From Terebella lapidaria (Eukaryota > Annelida > Polychaeta > Terebellida > Terebellidae): a DNA stretch of 64,000 nucleotides. How positions within the stretch are numbered: position 1 is the stretch's first letter; the number at the start of each line of letters is the position of its first letter. The notes under the pieces are model-generated. The model saw nothing but the letters and a program-made list of their open reading frames with translations. It was not told where the DNA came from and searched no databases. The position numbers were made by a program, and so were the translations under genes. The DNA lies in NCBI GenBank assembly GCA_949152475.1, contig OX424566.1:9137177-9201176 (forward strand). Reading direction: 5' to 3'. This document shows positions 47,036 through 58,556 of this stretch, one piece after another.

Positions 47036-47620
47036 ATAGGTATGAGATACTAACTATGATAAGCGATACCAACACATACGTACATGTATGAGATACTGAG
47101 TCATATGTGTGAAATACCTATCTCATAGAAGATACTGAGTCATACTTAGGAGATACAATATCATATTTAGACGATATTAATAATAACATAGGAGATAATG
47201 TACTAAATCATACGTACGTGATAACCCATACGTATTAGTCACTAAGTCATAGTGTATGTGATACTAACACATTTGTAGGTATATTTGTAAGTATTTCCAC
47301 ATACACGAGACCGACTTGAAAATAGAAGTAATGTACACGTTCGTCCTGTGTTTTCCATCTGACCTCTGATTCTGTTATCCTTTCCATGAAATTGAAACAT
47401 CTAGCGCGCATTTTCTACATGTGAGTTGGTATTTCATACATATGAGATAAGGATCTCATACATACGTGTTTGTATCTCATAGGTATACGTATGTGGCGTT
47501 GTCTAATACATATGAATTATAATCTTATACATATGAGTTATTATCTCACGAATATGAGTTTTCATCTCATACGTGTGACTTAGTACCCCATATGTATGAG
47601 TTGGGGGGAAAAAATACCGT
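47036..47620. repeat. Two oppositely oriented minisatellite blocks
   Basis: Left block (47,036-47,280): units around ATGAGATACTGAGTCATAC. Right block (47,410-47,605): units around CATATGAGTTATTATCTCA. The right block is the reverse complement of the left motif, so the blocks could pair. Units are 20-30 bp and diverged. Confidence 0.7.
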
Positions 47621-47840
47621 GCACAATTTTCGTGCACATCCGTAAGCTCCAAAAATAAGAATGTGGACGAACGACGGCTGACGACGAGGAAAGAAAGCCG
47701 ACCCCAATCAACTTCTCCTATTTGTAGCACAAGCGGGGCACCATAGTGTGGCGATTTTGCGCAACGATCGCGGCAGGTGTCTTCATTAAACACTCTAGTT
47801 TTGCGGCCTTTGTTTTGACAGGCCTCGGCTCGAGGCGAGC

Positions 47841-47854
47841 GTTGCCCCGGCAAC
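47841..47854. promoter_or_regulatory. X-box-like palindrome in C 5' LTR
   Basis: GTTGCCCCGGCAAC fits the RFX X-box inverted repeat GTTGCC-NN-GGCAAC. It is conserved in the second LTR (55903-55916). Motif evidence only. Confidence 0.45.
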
Positions 47855-47895
47855 GCCCTCTAATCCTTCTATCCACTATACTGTACACTGGCCGC

Positions 47896-47933
47896 TTACG
47901 TCACCTCTCGCGCTCTCGCCTTTAGCATAAATA
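47896..47933 (+). promoter_or_regulatory. CRE-like site and TATA-like box of C LTR
   Basis: TTACGTCA at 47896-47903 and CATAAATA at 47926-47933, about 23 bp apart, unchanged in the 3' LTR (TATA-like at 55988-55995). Typical core promoter order of an LTR. Confidence 0.5.
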
Positions 47934-48471
47934 CCGAAGACACACTTTGTGTGGCTGGAGTTGTGTATGCGAGGCTGAGCACGACAGGTGAGCGCAGCCA
48001 TGTGCTCCTTGTCTCTTTTCACGTAAAGGCCAGTCAGGCCTCAGGGACGACTTCCATGGGGGGGGGGGGGCCCGGGCTGGGGTAGAGACAGTTGCTGACT
48101 CGGGGGCGCAAGCCCTGTGGATCGTCAGTTCTCTTCTCCACCCGGGGTGGTGTGACACAGGCTCTGGCAGACCGTCGGGCTGGCTCAGAGTTCCATCTCT
48201 GTGACAGTGCCTTCGGCGAGGCCGGCCAGCAGCATGCCCACGTGTACGGGTTCCGTGGTGCCGCTCCCATGGCATCTCGGGCTCTACACACGGCTACATT
48301 ACCATAACTATGTAATATGCATGTTGTAGATAAGATGTTGGTGATGATGCATTGATGTGTTATGTTGTAGTGTATGACGGCCGGACTCGTTCCGGGCTGA
48401 CTGAACCTGGTTGAAGTATTCCGTAGAGTAGTGCCGGACGCCCTGTAGCGGGCGCCCGCCGAACTTTACAT

Positions 48472-48489
48472 TGGTACCGTGACCAGGAT
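48472..48489 (+). other. C primer-binding-site-like sequence
   Basis: TGGTACCGTGACCAGGAT, one T after the LTR end. It shares GTGACCAGGAT with the A family site. tRNA not identified. Confidence 0.65.
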
Positions 48490-48525
48490 CAGCCCGACGG
48501 CGTTCCATCGCAGCCTAACGTCACA

Positions 48526-49389
48526 GTGTCTTGCTCCCTCGTCCCTGAGGACTGTCCGCTCCTCCGGGACACTTTCCGCACGTGGAAAATGAGTCAAAAA
48601 GATGGGGAAAGTGCGGGTAAAGGGAAAAATAAGGTCTCCGACCATACCCGGTTGGAGGCCGGCCGGGAGCCGCTCCAGGGTGGCTCCGGCGGAAGTGCGG
48701 AACGTGCAGAGCCCTCCACAGACAGTACCCAGTCTGCGGAGCCGGCTCCGGCGTCCGCGGCTCCGTCTCCGGACGTGGAGTCGAGCCCTGCGGGGCTGCA
48801 ACATGTGTTGCCTTCGAGGCCTAGCCTCGATGTGTTAGGTGTGGTCGGCGGAGCTGGCAACGGCTCTACACCACGCCTGCCCTTGTCAGGACGACTTTCG
48901 TGGCAGGCGGCACTCTTCCGCGGGATCCGGACATCCAGAATCGAGTGCCAGTCACCATGATCAGCTCCGGACATGCGGACCCTCAGTGCCGGCTGCTTAA
49001 CCCACCTGGATGGACTCCTCCCAGAGTCCCCAGGTTGGATGCCGGCCGGTCCGCACTGGGTGTAGGGGACCAACTTACCGACACACTGAGTGAGTTGGCT
49101 CCTCTAGGGCGCTACGGCCACGCCCGGTCGCCCCTTCAGGGATGATCAGACCGGAGGAACCGTTCCCCCTCTCCGCAGACACGAAGCCTTTCGGGGTCCT
49201 TGCAGGAGAGGGAACAGCGGCTGATTTTAAGTGCGCTTGACCGATACAAGCGGAGTCAGCCTGTTTGGAGCGTCGATCCAACGGTCCTCTACAGTCCGGG
49301 GATGACTGGGCCCATGGCCCTTCCTCAAGTCCTGCCAAGTCTGCAGGCGCCCGTGGTCTCAGCAATGGGATCTGCGCCTGCTCCGCGGC
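48526..49389 (+). other. C leader region between PBS and gag
   Basis: GC-rich sequence with a 144-codon frame (48526-48960) rich in Ser, Pro, Gly and Glu, resembling the low-complexity N-terminal part of Gag. It may be the real beginning of gag. No independent domain is recognisable. Confidence 0.5.
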
Positions 49390-51471
49390 TTGGAGGCACC
49401 ACGCTGGCTGCCGCTCCGACCGTTCCTATGGCCGGAGTTAACGCCGCGTGGTCAGCTTACCCTGGCAGTCAGGGTGCGTCGGGCATGTGGCAACCGGTGG
49501 CTCCGGCCCCTTGCATTGCGTAGCGTCCCGACCGCACCAAGACAGGATGAGCTAACTGCGGGAATGTACCCGGTGGCAAGCGTGAGCTTCCCTGCCCCCA
49601 TGTCAACGGCGTTGATGTCTGCCTCGGCGGACTCCGTCACGAGAGCGGGAGGTGCACCGACCTTCCCACCTTACACTGCCGACCCCGGAGCCAGTTCCGC
49701 CCGTCGGGGCCGTCCCTCCTACGATAAGGGACCCGACCAGTCTTCCTGGCGGAAGAGGTTCGACGGGGATAACGCCAACTTGGAGGATTATTTACTCCAG
49801 GTATGGCGGACGGCAGTGTATGAAGGATGGACCCAGCATGAAGCTGGACATATCCTCTCGGGGAGCTTGGAGGGTAAGGCGCTCCGTATGATGCAGTGTC
49901 TGCCGGTGGGACCAGTAACGTTTGGCGAGGTTGTGCGGCAACTATGCCTATTGTTTACACCGATGGCAACCAGGCGGCAGTTTGAACGGGAGTTCGAAGC
50001 TCGGATCCGCCTACCGACTGAATCCATTACCGAGTATGCTTTCAATTTGCGCATGCTCGGCCGGAGGGCTTATCCGGACATGGAGGCCAGTCAGTTTGAA
50101 ACGATGCTAATCGATCAATTCATCGATGGCCAGCCATACCACTTAGCCTACGGGCTGGCCACCCATGAAAAACGATCGATGGAGGAGGCAATCGACTCCG
50201 CCCTTGCGTTAGAGGTAGTTGTCCATTCCAGACAGATACCTCCGGCCCCGGCTCCGGCCCCGGCTGTCCCCACGCAAGCGGTGGCACCGTCTCCTACCAA
50301 GTCATCGCACGTGACCCCATGGTCGGCCCCGGCTCGCCGGGCACCCACTATGGAGTCCAACCCTCCGTGGGTTGGCACACCGGCGTCTCCGCAAGGGACG
50401 CCTGTTCAAGCGGCACCAGCTGTCGCGTTGTGCTCGTCCTCGGACGAGTATGACTATGAGGAGTATGATTTCGGCGCCGCGCAGATGATTGCGTACTGCG
50501 CTGGAATCGACTCTCTGGGGCCCGCGGAGTGCTGTGCATTCGCCTCCGGACCAGCTCAGAACCATCCCTGCTATTTCTGCGGAAAACGGGGACACTTTTG
50601 GCTGAAGTGTCCGGACCTGCTAGAACGCCAGGGGACTCTTCCCAGTCCACGCCGGAGTGTCTATCCTCGGCCTAGTCCAGCGGGACAACAAGGCCCTCCC
50701 CCACGGCAGGGGAAACTGGAGCCAGACGTAGTGGTGACCAGCACTGCGTCCGGGGACAGTTGTTCTGTGGCACCGGATGCCTCCTCACCCGCTGATGGGC
50801 CGGACGACTCTCAAGTAGATATAACTTCTCCGGAAGTGGTCCATGAGGATTCATCTACCTCCTCCACAGCTGAGGCAGACAACGAGGACTCCGTAGCTGA
50901 GCCCAGTGTTCTGTATGACTCCGGTCATCTAACGTGCGCACTGGTGAGGGACCCTTGCTGGTACCTGCCCCTGTCTTTTGGACGGGAGCCGGTCCGGTTC
51001 CTCGTAGACTTTGGCTCGGAGATTACCATCGTAGCCACTGGAATGTTTAAGCACGAGCCAGCGCTCCGCGACATGGCGTTGCGGGATCCCGGGCGTTACA
51101 CGCTCCACGGAGTGGGTAACGATAGCATCCGTATCCACGTTATCATCGATCTGCCTATTACCCTTGGGGACAAGGTGTATAACACAGAGGCAATCGTTGC
51201 GGATATCGGAGCGTCTGGGATCATTGGAATGAGCTTTCTCCGGATCCACCGGGATATCACCAATTTCTGCTCCGGCGAACTCCGGATGGGAGAGGACACA
51301 CACTTTCTCTTCCGAGCAGGTCCGGTGAAGTCATTCCAACTCTGGGCAGCGCGCACCACGGTAGTGCCGCCTATGAGCGAGATGATCATTGAGGCGAGGC
51401 TGCACCGTCCCTGCATGCCCCTTGATGGTCGTCCGTGTATAGTACAACCGGTGAGCAGTTTTGCCCAATGA
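49390..51471 (+). pseudogene. C gag and protease region
   Basis: A long frame covering most of Gag and the protease. After a Pro/Ala-rich start come the capsid-type motif GDNANLEDYLLQVWRTAVYEGW, then FEREFEARIRLPTESITEYA (Retrotrans_gag core), an Ala/Pro-rich linker with APAPAPAVP, a CCHC knuckle CYFCGKRGHFWLKC and an acidic Ser-rich region. The protease part begins at VRFLVDFGSEITIV and includes IVADIGASGIIGMSFL. Gag and protease in one frame is usual for several Ty3/gypsy lineages. Gag builds the particle; protease matures it. I regard it as part of a fossil. Confidence 0.85.
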
Positions 51472-51770
51472 ACCAGACTCGTGCTGGGTGGGGCTCTGGT
51501 CAAGTCCAATGCCCGCACGATGCCCATCCTTGTGGTGAATCCCACGGATGCACCCGTTGTGCTGCGGCGTGGTTGTGTGGCGGCTACCGCCGCACCTGCA
51601 TCGTCGAGTCGTGTCATCCCCGACGATCCTGTCTGCCACGCTGCATGCGCGGCGGCGGCCGCCGGAGATGATCCGTTCACCCTGCCGGACCTTCTGGAAT
51701 CTAGAGTTCCGAAGGACCAGCTGGATGAAGAACAGCGTCAAGCTCTCCGCTGCTCCGGCAGTATGCGGAT

Positions 51771-54461
51771 GTGTTCATGAGTCCGGACGGTGCGATAGGC
51801 AAGACGGACGTTGCCAAACACTGCATCGACCTCCTAGACGAGCGTCCTATCAAGCAGCGTCTATGGCGAGCAGCGATCGTGCACCAAGAGGTCATAGACT
51901 GGGAGGTGCAGAAGATGCTCGAGCTAGACATCATCGAACCCAGTGATAGCCCTTGGGCGAGTCCTGTGGTTATGGTGAAGAAGAAGGACGGCTCGTGGAG
52001 GTTCTGCGTGGACTATCGGAAGTTAAACGATGCCACGCGGAAGGACTCATATCCTCCCCCGCACATCGAGGATACCTTCGATTCCCTGGCCGGGTCGCAC
52101 TATTTCTGTGCTCTGGATCTGGCCTCCGGGTATTGGCAGGCTGAGATGGAGGAGAGCGATAGGTCGAAGACTGCCTTCGTTACCAAGAACGGCCTCTACC
52201 AATTTAAGGTAATGCCGTTCGGGCTTTATAACGCGCCAGCGACGTTCGAGCGCCTCGTGGAGATGGTCCTCAAAGGGTTCCTCTGGAAGCGATGTATGGT
52301 CTACATCGACGATGTCGTCATGTATGGTCGGTCGTTCGAGGAAACCCTCACCAACCTCCAAATGGTACTCCATCGCGTCCGTGAAGCAGGCCTTAAGTTG
52401 AAGCCAAGTAAGTGCAAATTTTTCGCGCAGGAGATCCTGTACTTGGGCTTCATGGTAACTGGCACCGGAGTTAGACCAGACCCCAAGAAGCTAGAGGCCG
52501 TGAAGAACTGGCCTCGGCCTTGCAACGTGGCGGACGTGAGGTCCTTTTTGGGCTTCGCGAGTTACCACCACCGGTTTGTGCGAGGCTTTGCGGAGATCGC
52601 GCGCCCCCTTACTATCCTTACGGAAAAGGGCGCCGATTTCGTCTGGTCGGCTGAGCAGGAAGTTGCCTTCTCGGCGCTCCGGCATGCTTTGGCAGATGCG
52701 CCGGTGCTGCGGCACCCCCGTCCAGATTGCGAGTTCATCCTGGACACTGACGCGAGTAATTTTGCACTCGGCGGTGTCCTCTCGCAGGTCGTGGACGGGC
52801 AGGAGCGGGTAGTAGCTTATGCGAGTGTGGCTTTGAGTCGCTCTCAAATGAACTACTGCACCACTCACCGTGAGTTGCTTGTGGTGTTAACGATGACCAA
52901 GCGGGCTCACCTCCGCCGGCAACGGCGAGGGCGTCCCACATTTGAACCGGAGGTGTGGTCCAGCTCCAGCGAGTCCTCCTCGAGTCCGGCGGTGTACTCC
53001 TCGTGGGTACCATCCGCGTCCTCAGACGAGTCTGAGTATGAGCGGTCTTTACCCCCAGGGGTGATGGCCGCTGCTGCGCAGTCAGATGTGCCGAATCCGG
53101 AGGAGCCTGCCTACTTCTGTGGCTACTCTCCGGCACAGTTGGCTGACAGTGCTCTGGCACCGGTAATAAAAGCCCTTGAGGCCGGCCAGAAACCTTCTAA
53201 GGATGAGCAGAAGACCTACCGGGAGGAGACCCAGTCTCTTATCTCCCAGTGGGAAAGACTCTCCCTGAAGGATGGCCTCTTGTACCGGCGCTATGAGCCA
53301 CCGAGACCATTGCCACTGGTGTGGCAGTTGGTGCTTCCGGCGGAGCTGCGGAAAGAAGTGCTCCATCAGTTACATGACCTCCGGGTGACCGGTCACTTGG
53401 GAATCCGGAGGACCGTCCATAGGCTACAACAGCGCTTTCACTGGCCTGGTAGCAGTTTGGACGTGCAACGATGGTGCGCAGCCTGCCCTCGGTGTCAAGC
53501 TCGTAAAGGAGTTCCGGCTCCTGGATGCCACCCCTTAACCACGGTTAAGGCTGGCGCCCCATTCGACCGGATAGCGCTAGATATACTGGATACCCATCGG
53601 GTCACCCCACGTGGTTTCCGGTACATTCTGGTGATATCCGACTATTTTACCAAATATACCGACGCGTACCGACTGCGCCGCCAGACGGCGGACGAGGTAG
53701 CTCGGTTGCTGGTGAATAGGTGGGTGGTGTACCATGGTGTACCTAAGCAGGTACATTCGGATCAGGGCACGCAATTTGAAAGCAACCTGTTCCGGAGCCT
53801 AGCACAGATGCTAGGGAGTACCAAGGTGCGTACCACCCCTTACAGGCCCCAGTCGGACGGACAGGTTGAACGCTTTAACCGGTCTGTCCTGAACATGCTG
53901 GCGGCCTTTGTGAACGATCGTGCGAATGATTGGTATGACCACCTCCCGTATGTCTTAATGGCGTACAGGTCGTCGGTCCACTCTCTGACCGGAGTTACTC
54001 CGCACGCGATGTTGTACGGCCGGGAACTCAATCTGCCCGTGGATATCATGTATCCAACTGCAGCGGAGACCGGTGCGGTACCCCAGTGCGGTCCGGAGTA
54101 CGTCGACTGGGTTCGCCGCGCCCTGGCGAACGCCCATGATTTCGCGCGAGCGCGCCTGGACAAGTCTGCTATCCGGCAGAAGCGTGCCTATGATGGCCAT
54201 GCCAAGGCTAGGCCCGCAGTTGCGGTAGGAGACAATGTGTGTTATTATTATCCACCACTGAAGCAAGGCAACAAGTTTGCTAAGCCGTGGATAGGCCCGT
54301 TTACGGTACTTAAGCAGGTTACGGACGTGGACTACCGGATCCGGAGGGACTCCGACCCGGATAGGGTTCTGGTGGTTCACATAGACAACCTGAAGAAGTA
54401 CGAGGGCCCGCTTGTCATGGATCCGCTAGTTCAAGATGCGGAACCGGATGACGCTCCCTGA
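51771..54461 (+). pseudogene. C pol: RT, RNase H, integrase
   Basis: 896-codon frame with all pol domains in order. [44 protein letters not shown], catalytic YIDDVVMYG, YLGFMVTGTG, FLGFASYHHRFV. RNase H: FILDTDASNFALGG and THRELLVV. Integrase: the zinc-binding HLGIRR...CPRCQA, then a DDE core with VISDYFTKYTDAY and HSDQGTQFESNLF, YRPQSDGQVERFNRS, and a C-terminal end with WIGPFTVLKQV and HIDNLKKY. Between RNase H and integrase there is a linker. The order RT-RNase H-integrase defines Ty3/gypsy. The element as a whole carries only a few breaks. Confidence 0.9.
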
Positions 54462-55808
54462 GGGGATCTGTCCGGTCAGCATCCGTGGACTCCGGACGAG
54501 CGTGTGCGCCGGATGGTGGGTCTCCCGGACCTCTCTGACCCGTCAGATGATGGCCCAGATGTAGAACCACCATATCTTGGCAATCCGCAGGTACCCCCAC
54601 CCCCGCCGGAAACCTCGTGCGCCGTCCCGATATGGGTGGGACTAATGTTCCGCCCATGCGGATGCGTATGCGGTATCCATCTATCACATCAGGGATGGAT
54701 TTCAAGTCGTTCCGTGAGGATCCGCACGACTTTCCTCCGTGAGCAACTACTTTGTGGCTATCTCCGGAGTTGAAGTCCGCGGACACCTTTGCGTCATAAC
54801 GCCGCTGCTCCGCATCCGCCCTCCCGTAGTTTTCAGCGCTAGGGATGTGCGGCAACCCTATCCGCATCAGTTCGCCTGCTGTCCGGCGTAGTTAACACAG
54901 CGGCTACGCTGGCCAGACGACTTTTGTGGATCTGCTGGACGCCCCTGGTCCCGGAACAGCCTCTTATATGGCCAGACTGAGGTTGGGATTTACGTCCGCT
55001 GCGGGAGAAGCATTTTCCCACAGATTTGGGGAACTGGCTCTGGACGCGGGGTTAGTATCCGGATGTGAGGACTGATGTCCGCGGTTCGTCCGCAGGACTC
55101 GTCCGGCACTCCGGACGCTTTAAGATAACGCATTCTGGTGTGTTATCCCCCGTGAGCCACTACTGTACCGTGGGGGATGCTCATTTTCGTCCGGATCGTA
55201 CCTTATAATATCCGGTCCGGCCATAATGACCGGATCCCCGGCCTCCTTCCAAGAAGGGGGTCGTATTTTACGTGCGCAGCATACTTTGTGGTTTTTAATC
55301 ACTGTCATTTATCATTGGATAAGGTCAATATGCTTTGTATGGTACTTGTCTGGATCTGGACTCTGTTCGCAGGCAGTTCCGGACGAGCGCGGGCTATTGA
55401 TTTCATCATGTTTGGGATCCTCTGGATTGGGCGCCGGCATGAAGGGTTCGTCCCCCTAACCATTGCGGTTATGGCCCATGCCGGCTCCTCGTCTAATCTA
55501 TTGGTTCCGCGCTCCGGTAGTCGCTTGTTTAGTCTCTGGGCTTGACCGGACATTGCTCCGCAGCCGGGCTGTACGTTGGGGTTGCTAGTGGGCGCAAAAT
55601 TAGGAGCGCGTCCAGTATAGTCCGTAAGTCCGGGGGTCGTTCCCCATTCTTCCAAAACGGACCCTTGAGGTCCTAGTCTGTTGCGCCGTGACTTCCGGGT
55701 ACCGCTCACCTTGCTTCCTTCGGTCCGCCATGTGATGCTTACGTCGTGTTTACCAGTTTTGGGCATAGGCGGAATATGTTGGGGACCAACATTGTAAGAA
55801 GGGGGTAA
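54462..55808 (+). other. C 3' region before the LTR
   Basis: About 1.35 kb between the end of pol and the 3' LTR. GC-rich at first, with Pro-rich frames but no recognised envelope or other domain. It ends in the purine run AGAAGGGGG at 55,797-55,805, the likely polypurine tract that primes plus-strand synthesis. Confidence 0.6.
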
Positions 55809-56363
55809 TGTGGCGATTTTGCCCAACGATCGTGGCAGGTGTCTTCATTAAACACTCTAGTTTTGCGGCCTTCGTTTTGACAGGCCTCGGCTCGAGGCGA
55901 GCGTTGCCCCGGCAACGCCCTCTAATACTTCTATCCACTATTCTGTACACTGGCCGCTTACGTCACTTCTCGTGCTCTCGCCTTTAGCATAAATACCGAA
56001 GACACACTTTGTGTGGCTGCAGTTGTGTATGCGAGGCTGAGCACGACAGGTGAGCGCAGCCATGTGCTCCTTGTCTCTGTTCACGTAAAGGCCAGTCAGG
56101 CCTTAGGGACGACTTCCATGGGGGGGGACTGGGCTGGGGTGGAGACAGTTGCTGACTCGGGGGCGCAAGCACTGTGGATCGTCAGTTCTCTTCTCCACCC
56201 GGGGTGGTGTGACACAGGCTCTGGCAGACCGTCGGGCTGGCTCAGAGTTCCATCTCTGTGACAGTGCCTTCGGCGAGGCCGGCCAGCAACATGCCCACGT
56301 GTACGGGTTCCGTGGTGCTGCTCCCATGGCATCTCGGGCTCTACACATGGCTACATTACCATT
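55809..56363 (+). repeat. C 3' LTR, outer part missing
   Basis: Starts TGTGGCGATTTTGCCC and follows the 5' LTR to GGCTACATTACCAT, then passes into the pearl-like element. The last ~165 bp of the LTR are not present and do not reappear further right. Confidence 0.9.
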
Positions 56364-56374
56364 ACCATAAGTTA

Positions 56375-57726
56375 AAAAAATTAGGCCAGGGGCCAAAGAT
56401 AGGTTACCAGACAATGTTTAATATTTTAGATGTTAGCCAGGTCACTGGTTAAATTCAAGGTCAAGAGAATATTCAGCATATATAATATTAAGCATATATC
56501 ATGTCCACAGTTGATTGCTGAGCTGTAAATTCAATAATCAGAGAGATATTAGCAATTTTGTGCTGTGGCTTTGAAAATGAAGGCAAAGGTCGAATTCAAG
56601 GTCATCAAAATATTCAGTGTATATCATTTTCTATATGTCCACAATTGATTCCCAAGCCATACAGTCAATAGAGGAGCAAGATATGAGCCAGTTTGTCCTT
56701 GGACCTTGACAATGAGGTCAGAAGTCAAATTCATGGTCAAGAGAATATTCAGCATATATCATTTCCTATATGTCCACAATTGATTCCTAAGCTGTAAAAT
56801 CGATAATAAGTGAGATATTAGCCATTTTGTCCTGTGACCTTGAAAATGAGGTCAAAGGTCAAATTCAAGGTCATGCCAATAATTTGCATATATCATTTCC
56901 TATATATTCATAACTGATTCGTAAGCTGTAAAGTCGATAACCAGCGAGATATTAGCCATTTTGTCCTATGACCTTGAAAATGGGATCAAAGGTCAAATAT
57001 AAAGTCATCAGAATATTCAGCATATATCATTTCCTATATGTCCACAATTGATTCCTAAGCTGTAGAGTCGATAATCAGCGAGATATAAGCAATTTTGTCC
57101 TATGACCATGAAAATGGGGTCAAAGGTCAAATTCAAGGTCATCAGAATATTCAGCATATATCATTTCCTATATGTCCACAATTGATTCCTAAGCTGTAGA
57201 GTCAATAATAAGCGAGATATAAGCCATTTTGTGCTCTGACCTTGAAACTGAGGTCAAAAGTCAAATTCAAGTTCACGACAACATTCAGCATATATCATTT
57301 CCTATATGTCCACAATTGATTCCTAGTCTATAGTCTCAATATTAAGTGAGATATTAGGCAAAATGTGTCCCATTATATAGATTAGGAGAATTTAACATGG
57401 GAAACATCATAGGAGTACATATGAGGAGTGTTGTGTATCAAAAAGAAAAAAAGTTACTGAAAAGGTTTCGAGAAAATGGCCGCCAAAGTCCAAAATCAGG
57501 CATTTTTCGTCGAAAACGGCCGCCATTTTGAAAAAAATGCGAAAATCGAAAAACTAAAAAATACCTCATTATTTTTAAGTATTTTTGTGCAAAATTTCAG
57601 AAAAATTCGCCCGTAAACATAAAAGATAAAAATGTGGACGACGACCAGCGACGACGGACGACAACAAACGACGGACACAACGCCATGCCAATAGGTTATC
57701 GGACCATAGGTCCGGTAACCTAAAAA
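56375..57726. mobile_element. Pearl/Helitron-like non-autonomous element
   Basis: Architecture: a short left part (TAGGTTACCAG near 56,400), a core of about seven tandem units of ~135 bp (56,430-57,360), a right part with GACGACGACC/GACGACGG-type triplets (57,635-57,680) and a terminal hairpin GGTTATCGGACC-ATA-GGTCCGGTAACC (57694-57720). This layout resembles the molluscan pearl family, related to Helitrons. AGGTTACC near the left end and GGTAACCT at the right end are inverted. No coding capacity. Family assignment is by structure only. Confidence 0.55.
56430..57360. repeat. ~135-bp tandem core repeats
   Basis: About seven diverged units, each with GGTCAAATTCAAGGTCA, CATATATCATTTCCTATATG, CCACAATTGATTCCTAAGC and GAGATATTAGCCATTTTGT. 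Several contain AGGTCAAAGGTCA, a perfect nuclear-receptor DR1 motif by sequence. Confidence 0.9.
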
Positions 57727-58556
57727 CACTCTGAAACAGACTTCCCCCAGCAGGGGAGGGAGGGGGGTGCCACAGTGACACCAGAAAAGAATCTGACAAT
57801 GAAACGCTTGTTAGGTCCTGACGATAATGAAGGAATGCCATGCCATGATAGCAAAGATGACAATGTCAATGTATGATGATTTCACTGGCGAGTGTAGGCC
57901 ACCGCCTCGGACATGCGCCCCATGCAAGAATTAGAGGACCTTCGCAGGTGGCTAGAAGTAATGGATGACGATTTCTCCGAGTCAGAGGTCGATGTACTTA
58001 AAAACGTGATGTCCATATATTCCCAAAGTTGCATTGTGGTCATCAACCTATTGATTATCCAATAAACATTTATGATTGGCTTGACATGCATTGGAACTCG
58101 TTCCAAAAGTTGTGAATATACCCGTATACAAGTTGAACATGCCCTGCAATAACGCTAAACAGCAGTATATTGTACGCACAAAACACTGAACATTTCATAG
58201 CAATCAAAATTAAATATATTCGTTTATTCACCCTACTGACGCAAATATATCTCTGAAACATGCAACTGATATGTTCATAGATCCGATCACACGTCAAAAT
58301 ACCAAAAATTTGCAGTTTTACCTGTGATAAATTAGGATACGTGTTCACACCACCAAAACAAGACTCAAACATAAATATTTTTACTTTTGCACCCGATGTT
58401 TCGCATCTTCATGAAATAATAACCTACTATGTTCATCATAATATCGTTCGCATTACTTGACCTGGTCGACCGCATATAAATAAGTTCACAATTCAGGTCT
58501 AAACCCTCGTTCCATACATACGCTTTTGAATGCCATTCGAAAGCCGAACAGACGGA
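57124..58556. repeat. 1433-bp tandem duplication, copy 1
   Basis: The unit starts inside a core repeat of the pearl-like element (AGGTCAAATTCAAGGTCATC), covers the element's right half and about 830 bp of flank, and ends 29 bp inside the segment shared by fossils D and E (GAATGCCATTCGAAAGCCG). No gene recognised. Confidence 0.95.

Larger units (their letters stand above)
47747..48470 (+). repeat. C 5' LTR
   Basis: 724 bp, TGTGGCGATTTTGC to GAACTTTACA. It holds an X-box-like palindrome GTTGCCCCGGCAAC (47841-47854), a CRE-like TTACGTCA (47896-47903) and a TATA-like CATAAATA (47926-47933) in promoter order, which puts a start of transcription near 47,960. Confidence 0.9.
47747..56363 (+). mobile_element. 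Ty3/gypsy LTR element C, best preserved
   Basis: Plus-strand Ty3/gypsy element of about 8.6 kb: LTR (47747-48470), primer-binding site, 0.9-kb leader, gag-protease, pol (RT, RNase H, integrase), about 1.35 kb of 3' sequence, polypurine AGAAGGGGG and a second LTR (55809 to about 56363) that is incomplete on its outer side. GC content is much higher than the surroundings. I counted about ten mismatches in the first ~335 aligned LTR bases, near 3 percent, suggesting insertion some millions of years ago depending on the mutation rate. It looks largely whole, with a few breaks. No target-site duplication can be read because the right end is lost. Confidence 0.95.

Noticed and set aside
54504-54773. 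Possible envelope or accessory gene after C pol
   Set aside because: Only a Pro-rich frame; no signal peptide, membrane segment or known domain seen.
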